From Archangium sp. (GTDB lineage: Bacteria > Myxococcota > Myxococcia > Myxococcales > Myxococcaceae): 64,000 nucleotides of DNA. The position numbers and the translations under genes are program-made. The stretch lies in assembly GCA_030695565.1 (NCBI GenBank), contig JAUYRZ010000039.1, positions 19,870 through 83,869 of the forward strand. The letters are read 5' to 3'. Positions 26,073 to 34,808 of this stretch are shown one piece after another. How positions within the stretch are numbered: position 1 is the first letter of the stretch; every line of letters starts with the position of its first letter. The notes beneath the pieces were generated by a model. The model was not told the origin of the DNA, made no database searches, and was given only the letters and a program-made list of their open reading frames with translations.

Positions 26073-27461
26073 TTACTCCTCAGGCGCGAAGGCCGGATCG
26101 AGACCGATCGCCTTGAGTGTCCTCGAGTCGGGGAAGGTGCTCACCTGGTACCGCGCCGGCCAGTATCCCTCGGCCGCAGTGACCCATTTCCCCGCCCGCT
26201 TCATCACGTCTTCCCAGCGCCCTGCAGCCACGATGCGCTCGGCTTCGGGGCGCTCGAGGTCGACGAACACCACGAACTCGGTCTGGGGGAGCAGCGAGAC
26301 GGCGCCTTGGGTCCACACGCAGTACGAGCGCTGCCGGCCTTGTTCATCGTCATTGAACAGGGTGGTGGCCACGAAGAGATCGTCGGAGCCCTCGCGTTCA
26401 GCCTTCTCGTCGAGGGCGCCTTTCTGCTCGTTGGCGTCCCAGGCAGCCGCCTCTTGCCGCAGCACGGTGAGGATTTCGTTGTCGGCGGGGGGCACGAAAG
26501 GCACCAGGCCCGTCCTGGTGAGCCGCCAGCCGCGGCCGGTGTGAGCGCGGGGCAGCACGAGCACCTGACTGATGAAGTCGCCCGCCGCCTCGAGCCCCTG
26601 GCGGTCGTTGGCGCCGGTGACGATCAGCCGATCGTGGTTGGGGAGGAAGATCACCGGGTCGCCCTTGAGCTTCAGCTTGCGGAAGGTCTCGAACAGCAGC
26701 GCGCGCCCGATGTCGTGTTGGTCTCCCCAGGGCGAGGAGTAGACGCCTGGGGCGTATTCCTCGAACGGCTCCTGGCTGCGGGCGGCCAGCTGCTTGCGGC
26801 CTTGCAGGAACACCTCGTCGGCGGTGACGCCCCAGGCCGCGAGGTGAGCCTCGTTCAGGTACTGCATGCTGTCCGGGCCGTCGTAGACGACCAGCTCGAC
26901 CAGACCCTCGCTCAGCGGCCGCTGCAGCACCTCGAGGGGCATCTGGGCGCGAATGGCCAGCACCTCCACCGTGGTGCGATCACGCACGGTGGCGATCACG
27001 TGGGGCTTCGCCCTGGACCAGCTGCCGGGGATCTCGGGAGGGAAGAACCCGCGGATGCTGCGGGCGATGAGCTCGGGGCGCTCTTCGGCCTCTGCCAGCT
27101 CGTACTCGTCGTACACGTCTTTGACCGGGAGCAGCCCGCCGTCGGTCGTCAGATAGAAAGAAAGGGGCTGGAAGACGAAGTCGGGGTGGCCCGCGTCGGC
27201 GAGCCCGGCCAGAAGATCCGCTTCGAACTGCTGGCGCAGCTCCGCCTCGTCAGCGGGGGGCTCGTCGTCTGCTTCTGGAAGGTCTTCATCAGCGGAGCCC
27301 CGGGGGCTGCCTGCATCAGGCGGCCCGGCCCTGGCGGTCTCCAGTGCTTCGTTGTACCCGGCGAAAGCCCCGATCGCGACGGTGAGGCTGCAACACGCGG
27401 CAGCCCCCAGCAGCATGATCAGGATGATGCCGATGAACGTCTTTTGCTGCCTGGGGTCCAT
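26073..27461 (-). CDS. Membrane-anchored protein with DUF1444-like features
   Basis: A 462-residue protein. One membrane helix near the N-terminus (IGIILIMLLGAAACCSLTVAIG) is followed by an acidic, Pro/Ala-rich linker (about 45-75) and a large soluble domain. The stretch LVELVVYDGPDSMQYLNEAH followed by WGVTADEVFLQGRKQL, then VIFLPNHDRLIVTGAND, resembles DUF1444-type proteins, whose function is unknown. No catalytic motif is evident. The start is ATG 27461. The Bax-inhibitor-1 gene lies 44 bases upstream on the same strand. Confidence 0.65.
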   Translation of the reverse strand: MDPRQQKTFIGIILIMLLGAAACCSLTVAIGAFAGYNEALETARAGPPDAGSPRGSADEDLPEADDEPPADEAELRQQFEADLLAGLADAGHPDFVFQPLSFYLTTDGGLLPVKDVYDEYELAEAEERPELIARSIRGFFPPEIPGSWSRAKPHVIATVRDRTTVEVLAIRAQMPLEVLQRPLSEGLVELVVYDGPDSMQYLNEAHLAAWGVTADEVFLQGRKQLAARSQEPFEEYAPGVYSSPWGDQHDIGRALLFETFRKLKLKGDPVIFLPNHDRLIVTGANDRQGLEAAGDFISQVLVLPRAHTGRGWRLTRTGLVPFVPPADNEILTVLRQEAAAWDANEQKGALDEKAEREGSDDLFVATTLFNDDEQGRQRSYCVWTQGAVSLLPQTEFVVFVDLERPEAERIVAAGRWEDVMKRAGKWVTAAEGYWPARYQVSTFPDSRTLKAIGLDPAFAPEE

Positions 27462-27505
27462 GTGTCCTCCGCTCCGCTACTTCCGCGGAGGACGCGGACC
27501 ATCGG

Positions 27506-28210
27506 TCAGCGACGGCGGCCGAGCAACCGAAGGATGTGCAGGAACAGGTTGATGAAGTCGAGGTACAGCATCAACGCGCCGGTGATGGACAACGACATCG
27601 CCGAAGAGAAGCCGCTGTTCGCGTGGTGCGTGCGCAGCTTCTGGGTGTCGTAGGCGGTCAGGCCCGCGAAGATCACCACGCCCGCGCAGCTCTTCACGAA
27701 GCCCAGGAAGTCGGACTGCAGGAAGATGTTCACGACGCCCGCGATGATGATGCCGATGAGGCCCATCATGAGGAACGAGCCCCAGCCCGAGAGGTCTTTC
27801 TTCGTGACGGTGCCGTAGACGCTCATCGCGCCGAACATGCCGGCGGTGATCACGAAGGCCGAGCCGATCGAGCCCAGCTCATAGACCAGGAAGATCGCCG
27901 ACAAGGTGAGCCCGTTGAGCGCCGCGAAGAGCAGAAACATGCCTGCGGCCACCGGGCCGGACACCTTCGACTGCATGAAGACGAACGCGAACACCACCAC
28001 CAGCTCGACCACCACGAGCTTGTAGTAGTGCGGCATCACCAACGCGGTGAGCTCCTGGCTGGAGGCCACGGCGAAGGCGATGCCGCCGGTGAGGGCGAGG
28101 CCGAGCGACATCCACCAGTAGACGCGCTGCATGAAGACGCGCGCCGACTCGCTGGCGAGGACCGAAGAGGCCGATCCCGTGGGGGAGTACGAATAACCCG
28201 GTTCGTTCAT
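27506..28210 (-). CDS. Bax inhibitor-1/YccA family membrane protein
   Basis: A 234-residue protein with seven predicted membrane helices. After a short polar N-terminus (to about residue 25) come FMQRVYWWMSLGLALTGGIAF, the helix LNGLTLSAIFLVY, and the C-terminal TAYDTQKLRTHH followed by GALMLYLDFINLFLHILRLLG, which carry the conserved Asp residues of the BI-1 family. Bacterial members form pH-sensitive calcium-leak channels (BsYetJ) or interact with the FtsH protease (YccA). Its role here is not known. Confidence 0.92.
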   Translation of the reverse strand: MNEPGYSYSPTGSASSVLASESARVFMQRVYWWMSLGLALTGGIAFAVASSQELTALVMPHYYKLVVVELVVVFAFVFMQSKVSGPVAAGMFLLFAALNGLTLSAIFLVYELGSIGSAFVITAGMFGAMSVYGTVTKKDLSGWGSFLMMGLIGIIIAGVVNIFLQSDFLGFVKSCAGVVIFAGLTAYDTQKLRTHHANSGFSSAMSLSITGALMLYLDFINLFLHILRLLGRRR

Positions 28211-28252
28211 GTCGAGATGCTCCTGTGCGGCAGTGTCGAGGTGAGGCCCTGT

Positions 28253-29728
28253 TTACTTTCCCCACGCGCGGTACGCCATGAGGAGCGACTTCGCGACGTC
28301 GGAGGTGATCAACGGCAGAACACCGCCGCCGCCCACGATGTTCACGATGTGGGAGATGGAACCGCGGCAGACACCTCCCCATTTCGGCTGGGTATCGAGG
28401 CCGACCGAGGCGTAGGCGGAGAAGTCGACGAAGAGCTCGGTGGGGATCTGCGCGGGGCCGCTGCACAGCAGGTGTGACTCGGTCTTGATGTCGATCACCT
28501 GCTGCACGACGAAGCCGCCGCCGACGGGATCGACCGCAGCGCGGGCGCACAAGGCGCTCCAGTCGAGCGCTTCGCCATAGGCCGTCCTGGTGCGTTCGGC
28601 GAAACCGGGCTCGGCGCGCGTACGGCCCACGAAGACCGCGCGGCCCCCGTAGTCCCAGCTGCGCTTGAGCACGTACTTGTCGGGATCGGCGATGACCTGC
28701 GCGGTGAGCGCTTCGCCGCGAAAGGGCCGGGTCCACGGCACCGACTCTTTGATCGCCGCCAGCTCGTTCTCGCTCAGCCGCGCTTCCCGGGCGAGGCGGC
28801 TGTCATCGACCGCTTGCGAGAGCAGCGCGAACACCGCCTTCACCTCCACCTGGGATGCGGGCGGGTTGAGCACCACCGCCCGGGTGCCATTGGGTTCGGC
28901 CAGCAGCGCCTTCACGTAATCGGCGCCTTCCATGCCGGGCTCTTCCAGGCGGCGCACGAAGAGGTGGCGGTAGACCAGGTCGTACTTCTTACCGTCGGCG
29001 ACCACCGCGTCGGTGCCGCTGAGCTGATCGGGGTGAACGATGTCGGCCTCGGCGCCCCATTCACGGAACCGCTCCAGCAGGTACTTCTGCTCGGTGAGCT
29101 GCGCGTCGTTGCGGCGGGAGAGCAGGGCGATGCGCGAAGGCGTCTGGCCCGGGCGCACCTTCGCGTAGCCCGAGAGCAGCGCGCGGTAGAGCGCCAGGGC
29201 GTTGCTGCCGTTGCGTGACTGCCAGCCGGCGATCACGTGATCGGGCGCGCCCCAGGTGCGGCCCACCACCTCGAGGAACGTGTTCGCGGCGATGTCGGAG
29301 TAGCCCTGCATCGCGGGGATGGTGGCGTTGACCTCGAGCGCGCTGACCTGGTCGCCGACGAAGAAGTCGACGCGCGTGGTGACCAGCGTCTCCAGCGCTT
29401 CGAAGGTGGTGGCCGCGAACCCCTTCTCCAGCGGGGAGAGGCCGCCGAGCACCAGGTCACTGCGATCGGGTTCGGCCAGCACCGCGCGCGACATCTTGAG
29501 CGTGGCGGAAGAGAGGCGGGCGGCGAGCTCCTGCCGGCGGCGCAGCTCGGGCTCGTCGATGATCACCGGCGTCGCCGTGATGGGGATGGCGCTGGTCGAA
29601 CCGTCATCCTTGTTCGTGACGGCCAGCCCGCGCGCGTAGGCGGTGTCGGCGAGTTCCTGCCCGAAACGTTTCGCATCCCACGTCAGCGCGTGGAGAAGAT
29701 CAGCCCGCTCTTTTTCAGTGAGGCTCAT
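28253..29728 (-). CDS. ATP-grasp-like protein (circularly permuted type suspected)
   Basis: A 491-residue cytoplasmic protein not assigned to a named enzyme. DQVSALEVNATIPAMQGYSD near residue 125-145 and, toward the C-terminus, YVLKRSWDYGGRAVFVG (Lys and Gly-rich loop) and the acidic AQIPTELFVDFSAY segment look like ATP-grasp ligand and nucleotide sites, in the order seen in circularly permuted ATP-grasp enzymes such as glutathionylspermidine synthase-like proteins. GVCRGSISHIVNIVGGGGVLP closes the core. It probably makes an amide bond in a small molecule or peptide, but the substrate is unknown. It lies 42 bases upstream of the BI-1 gene on the same strand. Confidence 0.55.
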   Translation of the reverse strand: MSLTEKERADLLHALTWDAKRFGQELADTAYARGLAVTNKDDGSTSAIPITATPVIIDEPELRRRQELAARLSSATLKMSRAVLAEPDRSDLVLGGLSPLEKGFAATTFEALETLVTTRVDFFVGDQVSALEVNATIPAMQGYSDIAANTFLEVVGRTWGAPDHVIAGWQSRNGSNALALYRALLSGYAKVRPGQTPSRIALLSRRNDAQLTEQKYLLERFREWGAEADIVHPDQLSGTDAVVADGKKYDLVYRHLFVRRLEEPGMEGADYVKALLAEPNGTRAVVLNPPASQVEVKAVFALLSQAVDDSRLAREARLSENELAAIKESVPWTRPFRGEALTAQVIADPDKYVLKRSWDYGGRAVFVGRTRAEPGFAERTRTAYGEALDWSALCARAAVDPVGGGFVVQQVIDIKTESHLLCSGPAQIPTELFVDFSAYASVGLDTQPKWGGVCRGSISHIVNIVGGGGVLPLITSDVAKSLLMAYRAWGK

Positions 29729-29794
29729 GTTGGGCGGGAGTTCTCACGCCCTCGCCGCCAATCAGCAACGCCTTTCGACGCTGGCCAGGTGCGC

Positions 29795-30754
29795 CTACAC
29801 GCCGGGCACGGGTCGGCTCCAGCGCCCCAGCCCCCGTTCATCTCGCAGCTGGAGCGGCGGCCCCCTGGGGCCCTCCACCGAGAAGGCCACCATCGAGATG
29901 ACGGCTCCCTGTGCCGTGGTGATGCCGGAGATCTGCACTTCGTCGCCGGGCCGCGCAGGAAGGGGATTCCGCTGAAGGAACGGGGCAGGGGCCAGCTCGA
30001 CGAGCACCTCGGACTCCCCGGTCTGGACCCACGCGTACGTCACCTGGGCACCTGAAGCCCGCGGCCGCTGTTCGATTCTGATCAAGGTGCCCGACAGCCT
30101 GACGGTCGGTGGCGCGATCTCCTCCGGTGCGCTCGGGGCCGCCGGGGGGCTCCCTCCCGTGACCATGACGAAGGCCACGCTGACGGTGCGAAACGCGTCT
30201 TGAATGGCGGCGCGCTGCAACTCGAAGAGATCGTCGCGGTCGACCTGAGCCACTGCGCTGCGAGCGCTGCTCAGCCACGAGCCGACCGTTTTCAGTTTGC
30301 GTGCCGCCGCGAGGTTCTCGAGCGCGGTGACGGCGGCCTCGAGACCGTCACGCACCCGATCCGATTGGGTGAACGGCACCTGCTCTGGGTCGCTGAGGAG
30401 CCGCGCCTGCTCGCGCAACGTCTTCGTGGTCGATCGCGGCGCCGACGCACCCTCGATCCCCAGCGCGAGCGTGCAGAGCGCCTGGGAGGCCGTCATGCGT
30501 GCGGCCTCCCAGTGCTCGCCACTGAGCCGCAGCAGATCCTCGCGCAGCTGCTCGCTCGCGCTTTTTTCGCTCAACATCGACGCACAGCTGGTTTGTGCGG
30601 GCCCAGCCGGCGCAGCGGGCACCGGTGGCGGAGTCTGAGGGACCGGCGCCGGCGAGGGCGCCTCAGGCCGTGGTGGGGGCCTCATTTCGTTGCGACTCGC
30701 AGCGCAGCTCGACCCGAGCGCTACGAGCACCGCTCCGACCGTCAGGGCGCGCAT
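29795..30754 (-). CDS. Probable lipoprotein of unknown function
   Basis: A 319-residue protein. The N-terminus ALTVGAVLVALGSSCAAS looks like a lipoprotein signal with Cys at about 17, though the lipobox is imperfect. A Pro-rich linker (about 22-55) is followed by a helical domain (60-200) and a beta-rich C-terminal part (225-300, with VRLSGTLIRIEQRPR and GDEVQISGITTAQG) resembling a small OB- or barrel-like domain. ATG 30754 was chosen at the signal peptide. No related neighbours; the BON-MscS gene is divergent, 80 bases away. Confidence 0.6.
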   Translation of the reverse strand: MRALTVGAVLVALGSSCAASRNEMRPPPRPEAPSPAPVPQTPPPVPAAPAGPAQTSCASMLSEKSASEQLREDLLRLSGEHWEAARMTASQALCTLALGIEGASAPRSTTKTLREQARLLSDPEQVPFTQSDRVRDGLEAAVTALENLAAARKLKTVGSWLSSARSAVAQVDRDDLFELQRAAIQDAFRTVSVAFVMVTGGSPPAAPSAPEEIAPPTVRLSGTLIRIEQRPRASGAQVTYAWVQTGESEVLVELAPAPFLQRNPLPARPGDEVQISGITTAQGAVISMVAFSVEGPRGPPLQLRDERGLGRWSRPVPGV

Positions 30755-30834
30755 GCTCCAAGATACCGGCCGGGGTGGGTCACCGCAGCCGAACCTTTGG
30801 GGAGGCCGGATCGCGGTGTGCACTCACAGTCGAC

Positions 30835-32220
30835 ATGTTCTCTCGCGCCGGCGCACGGAGGGTGGTGGCAGGGTGGGGGCTGCTGAGCTCGATGGCCCTG
30901 GCCCAGCTCCCAGCCACACCCGTGGGCGCCCCCGACTCACCAGAAGACGCGCTCCCGCCCCCGTCGGAACGGGTGGTGGTGAAGCCTGTCGCGGCCGACG
31001 AGGAGATCAGCCGGAGGGTGTCGAAGGTCCTCGTCGCGACGGGATGGTACGTCGACCCTCAGGTGAGGGTGCAGGACGGCGTGGTGTTCCTGCGCGGCGG
31101 GGCCCGCTCCGTCGAGCTGAAGAACTGGGCCGGCGAGCTCGCCCGCAACACGCAGGACGTCGCCGCCGTGGCGAACCAACTCGAGATCGTCGACCCGCCG
31201 ATGTTCGACGCCGAGCCCGTGCTCGACAGTCTGCGCAGCTTGTGGCGCGACGTCTTGACCGCCTTGCCCTTCGTCGGTCTGGCGCTGTTGGTGATGGGGC
31301 TGTCGCTCGCGGTCGGCCTGCTGACGACCCGCGTCGCGCGCCGCTTCTTGCGTGACCGCATTCGAGCGCGGCTGCTGCGCAACGTGGTGGCGGGAGGGGT
31401 CGGCGCGCTCGTCTTTCTCTCGGGCCTCTACGTGATCCTCCGCGTCTCGGGGCTGACCCAGCTCGCCCTGACCGTCGTGGGCGGCACGGGCCTGCTCGGG
31501 CTCGTGGTCGGCATCGCCTTTCGGGACATCACCGAGAACTTTCTGGCGAGCATCTTCTTGAGTGTGCAGCGCCCCTTCGAGACGGGAGACCTCGTCGAGG
31601 TGAGCGCTGTCACCGGCTACGTGCAGCAGCTCAACCTGCGAGTCACCATCTTGATGACCCTCGAGGGCAACCTCGTGCAGATCCCGAACGCGACCGTCTA
31701 CAAGAGCAACGTGCGCAACTTCACGGCGAACACCAATCGCCGCGAGGACTTCGTGGTGGGCATCGGGTACGAGCAGTCGATCAGCGACGCGCAGGCAACG
31801 GCGATGAGCGTCTTGCTCGCGCACCCCGCAGTGCTCGAGACCCCCGCGCCGCAAGTGCTGGTGGACGATCTGGGCCGCGCCACGGTCAACCTGCGCGTCT
31901 ACTTCTGGCTCAACGGCCGCGAGCACAGCTGGCTCAAGGTGCGGTCGTCGGTGATCCGCATGGTGAAGCGCGGCTTTCAGCAGAAGGGCATCTCGATGCC
32001 CGATGAAGCCCGCGAAGTCATCTTTCCGAAGGGGCTCGCGATCACCCTGGGGGAAGAGGCGGCGAGCCCGAAAACACAGGAGGCTCCCGAGGCCGATGAC
32101 GAGGGCAGCTCGAGGCAAGCGGAGGCCGGGCTGTCGAGTGAGGCTGGCACGCTCGAGCGCCAGGCGGCGAAGACGACGCCGCTCATCGACGAGGAGAACC
32201 TGCTCAAGAACCCGCGCTGA
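30835..32220 (+). CDS. MscS-family mechanosensitive channel with BON domain
   Basis: A 461-residue protein. After a signal sequence (VVAGWGLLSSMALA) a BON-like domain spans about 45-115 (VSKVLVATGWYVDPQVRVQDG and VVFLRGGARSVEL). Three membrane helices follow at about 140-235, the last being the MscS pore helix (LALTVVGGTGLLGLVVGIAF). The MscS beta domain has FRDITENFLASIFLS, RPFETGDLVEV and VQIPNATVYKSNVRNF. The C-terminal 60 residues are acidic and variable. BON domains usually contact membranes or osmotic-stress partners, so this may be an osmotic channel with a periplasmic sensor. ATG 30835 begins the signal peptide. Confidence 0.85.
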   Translation: MFSRAGARRVVAGWGLLSSMALAQLPATPVGAPDSPEDALPPPSERVVVKPVAADEEISRRVSKVLVATGWYVDPQVRVQDGVVFLRGGARSVELKNWAGELARNTQDVAAVANQLEIVDPPMFDAEPVLDSLRSLWRDVLTALPFVGLALLVMGLSLAVGLLTTRVARRFLRDRIRARLLRNVVAGGVGALVFLSGLYVILRVSGLTQLALTVVGGTGLLGLVVGIAFRDITENFLASIFLSVQRPFETGDLVEVSAVTGYVQQLNLRVTILMTLEGNLVQIPNATVYKSNVRNFTANTNRREDFVVGIGYEQSISDAQATAMSVLLAHPAVLETPAPQVLVDDLGRATVNLRVYFWLNGREHSWLKVRSSVIRMVKRGFQQKGISMPDEAREVIFPKGLAITLGEEAASPKTQEAPEADDEGSSRQAEAGLSSEAGTLERQAAKTTPLIDEENLLKNPR

Positions 32221-32271
32221 CCAGAAACGTGGATTGCATCGGAGCCGCGACTGGTCTTCGGTGACGTCACC

Positions 32272-33918
32272 ATGGCAATGCTCACGGGCGGTCAGTTGGT
32301 CGCGAAGATGCTCAGGAAGGAGAACGTGAAGCACCTCTTCACGCTCTCGGGTCTGCACGTCGCACCGATCTACGCAGGCTGCGTGGAAGAGGGCATTCAG
32401 ATCATCGACACCCGCCACGAGCAGGCGGCAGCGCACGCGGCTGATGCGTACGCGCGGTTGACCCGGGGCATCGGCGTCGCCGTGGTGACCGCGGGCCCGG
32501 GCGTGACCGACGCGCTCACCGGTGTCGCCAACGCGTTCCTGGCGAACTCACCGATGATCCTCCTCGGGGGCGCGGCGCCGATCGCCAACCAGAGCCGCGG
32601 TTCGCTCCAGGAGATCCCCCAGATCGAGCTGTTCCAGAAGATCACCAAGTGGAGCGATCGTGTGCCCAGGACCGATCTCATTCCGTCGTACTTCGCCAAG
32701 GCCTACCGCACGGCGCTCACCGGCCGGCCGGGCCCGGTGTTCCTGGAGTTGGCCTTCGACGTGTTGTGCGACTTCGCCGACGAGGCGTGTCTGACCCCGG
32801 TGCAGCGCTACCGCACCGACGCGCGCATCGCGCCCGACCCCCGCAAGATCGAACAGGCTGCCGCGTTGCTCGCGCGTGCAGAGCGGCCCGCGATGATCTG
32901 CGGGGGCTCGGTGTACTGGGACGACGCGACCGTGGCGCTGGCGGCCTTCTGCGACAAGACCGGCATTCCGGTCTTCTTGAACGGCGCGGGCCGCGGCTGC
33001 CTGCCGGCCGAACATCCGTCCTTCTTCCAACACACGCGCAAAGACGCGCTGACCGGCGCCGACGTGGTGGTGGTGGTCGGCACGCCCTTCGACTTTCGCT
33101 TGAACTACGGCGGTGAGCCCACCTTCGGCGCCGACTCGAAGATCATCCAGATCGACATCGACCCCACCGAGATCGGCCGCAACCGCGCGGTCGAGGTGGG
33201 CCTGGTGTCCGACGTGGGGCTGGCGTTCGAGCAGCTCACAGCCGCGCTGCCCAAGGCGGATCGTTCGGCGCAGCTCGCGAAGCTCCGGGAGTCCGAGAAG
33301 AAGAAGGTGGCCAACATCGCGAAGTGGTTCACCGACGACAAGCCGATCCACCACTACCGGCTGGCAAAAGAGATCAACGACGTCGCGAACGCCTCGGGCG
33401 ATCCGATGTTCATCTGCGACGGTGGCAACTACGTCGCGATGGCCGCCAAGGTGCTCGAGGTGAAGAAGCCGGGCCGCTGGCTCGATCCGGGCGCGCTCGG
33501 CTGTCTGGGCGTGGGGGCTCCGTTCGCGTTGGCGGCGAAGACCCTGCATCCCGATCGCACCATCTGGGTGATTCAGGGCGATGGCTCGTTCGGGTTCAAC
33601 GGCTTCGATTTCGAGACCGCGATCCGCTTCAAGTTGCCGATGGTCTGCGTGGTGGGCAACGACGCGGCGTGGGGGCAGATCCGCATTCCGCAGGTGCAGA
33701 TGTTCGGTGTCGACAAGTCACCGGCCACGCTGCTGGCGCCCACGCGCTACGACGAGATCGTCAAGGCGATGGGCGGGTGGGGTGAGCTGGTCACCGAGCC
33801 TTCGCAAATCCGCGGCGCCCTGGAGCGCGCGGTCAAGTCGAACACGGTCGCTTGTGTGAACGTGATGCTCGACCCGGCGGCGCCGGAGACCTCGGGCGCG
33901 ATGGGCTACGCCGTATGA
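32272..33918 (+). CDS. Thiamine diphosphate-dependent enzyme, acetolactate synthase-like
   Basis: A 548-residue three-domain TPP enzyme. The N-terminal domain has the activating Glu in DTRHEQAAAHAADAYAR (E50), the middle domain ends in IIQIDIDPTEIGRNR, and the C-terminal TPP motif begins GDGSFGFNGFDFETAIRF and ends NDAAW. The overall pattern is that of acetolactate synthase, oxalyl-CoA decarboxylase and 2-hydroxyacyl-CoA lyase, and I cannot separate these by eye. There is no small regulatory IlvH-like subunit nearby, which speaks against a standard biosynthetic acetolactate synthase. Start ATG 32272. The stop overlaps the next start (ATGA), linking it to the isochorismatase-like hydrolase. 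Confidence 0.85.
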   Translation: MAMLTGGQLVAKMLRKENVKHLFTLSGLHVAPIYAGCVEEGIQIIDTRHEQAAAHAADAYARLTRGIGVAVVTAGPGVTDALTGVANAFLANSPMILLGGAAPIANQSRGSLQEIPQIELFQKITKWSDRVPRTDLIPSYFAKAYRTALTGRPGPVFLELAFDVLCDFADEACLTPVQRYRTDARIAPDPRKIEQAAALLARAERPAMICGGSVYWDDATVALAAFCDKTGIPVFLNGAGRGCLPAEHPSFFQHTRKDALTGADVVVVVGTPFDFRLNYGGEPTFGADSKIIQIDIDPTEIGRNRAVEVGLVSDVGLAFEQLTAALPKADRSAQLAKLRESEKKKVANIAKWFTDDKPIHHYRLAKEINDVANASGDPMFICDGGNYVAMAAKVLEVKKPGRWLDPGALGCLGVGAPFALAAKTLHPDRTIWVIQGDGSFGFNGFDFETAIRFKLPMVCVVGNDAAWGQIRIPQVQMFGVDKSPATLLAPTRYDEIVKAMGGWGELVTEPSQIRGALERAVKSNTVACVNVMLDPAAPETSGAMGYAV

Positions 33919-34460
33919 CGCATCGATTCACCAAGGCAGCGGGCGCGTTGTTGGTGGTCGACGTGCAGGAACGCCTCGGCGCAGCCATGCCGGCGGATCG
34001 CCTCGAGCGCGTGCTCAACCGCACCCGCGCGGCCATCGAGGGCGCGAAGGCGCTGGGCCTGCCGATCATCGTCACCGAGCAGTACCCGAAGGGGCTGGGC
34101 CCGACGATCAGCGCCGTGAAAGAACTGATCCCCGCCTTCGCGCCCGTGGAGAAGCTGGAGTTCTCTGCGGTGGTGCCTGGGGTGCTGCAGCAGCTCGCCC
34201 CCCGCACCAGCGTGCTCGTCGTCGGCATGGAGACCCACGTCTGTGTCTTCCAGACCGTACGCGCGCTCCAGGAAGCGGGAATGACGCCGTACCTCGCCGT
34301 CGATGCGGTGCTCTCGCGCACCCAGGTCGACTACGAGACCGGGCTGGGACTTTGCCGCGATGCCGGTGCGAAGATGACCACCGTCGAAGCGGCTCTCTTC
34401 GATGCGCTGGGTCGAGCCGGCGGCCCAGCGTTCAAAACCATCAGCGCAGCCGTGAAATGA
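33915..34460 (+). CDS. Isochorismatase-family cysteine hydrolase
   Basis: A 181-residue cysteine hydrolase. The triad D16 (LLVVDVQE), K80 (PVEKLEFSA) and C110 (GMETHVCVFQT) is complete. These enzymes hydrolyse amides such as nicotinamide or N-carbamoyl compounds, or isochorismate; the substrate here cannot be fixed. THVCVFQTVRALQEAGM and DAVLSRTQVDYETGL agree with the YcaC-like branch. The ATG overlaps the TPP-enzyme stop, and its stop overlaps the Rieske gene, so the three are translationally coupled. Confidence 0.85.
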   Translation: MTHRFTKAAGALLVVDVQERLGAAMPADRLERVLNRTRAAIEGAKALGLPIIVTEQYPKGLGPTISAVKELIPAFAPVEKLEFSAVVPGVLQQLAPRTSVLVVGMETHVCVFQTVRALQEAGMTPYLAVDAVLSRTQVDYETGLGLCRDAGAKMTTVEAALFDALGRAGGPAFKTISAAVK

Positions 34461-34768
34461 ACTTCGTCGACTTACTCGCTTCTTCTGAACTGACTGAAGG
34501 TGCTCGCGTCGTCGTTCGCGCGGAAGGGCGCGAGCTCGCCGTCGTTCGCGTCGATGGCATCGCGTACGCGATCGACAACGTCTGCCCGCATCACCACGGG
34601 GAACTGGGTCGCGGCGATCTGCAGGGGCACCACTTGTACTGTCCCCTGCACGCGTGGTGCTTCGACGTGCGGGATGGCAAGGCGTTTTTCCCACAGGGCG
34701 CGAGGGTCGAGTGTTTTGAAGTGAAAGAAGAAGGTGGGCGGGTTTTGGCTCGTCGGATGCTCAAGTGA
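34457..34768 (+). CDS. Rieske [2Fe-2S] ferredoxin (NirD-like)
   Basis: A 103-residue Rieske protein. Cluster ligands are C43/H45 (CPHHHG) and C62/H65 (CPLHAWCFD), with 16 residues between the pairs. No membrane helix or signal, so it is a soluble electron carrier similar to NirD or to ferredoxin components of dioxygenases. No oxygenase or nitrite reductase large subunit is in the window. ATG 34457 overlaps the hydrolase stop. It may shuttle electrons to an unidentified partner encoded elsewhere. Confidence 0.9.
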   Translation: MNFVDLLASSELTEGARVVVRAEGRELAVVRVDGIAYAIDNVCPHHHGELGRGDLQGHHLYCPLHAWCFDVRDGKAFFPQGARVECFEVKEEGGRVLARRMLK

Positions 34769-34808
34769 GGGAGATGTGCTGTTCCCCGCATCAACGGAAA
34801 GAGTGACC

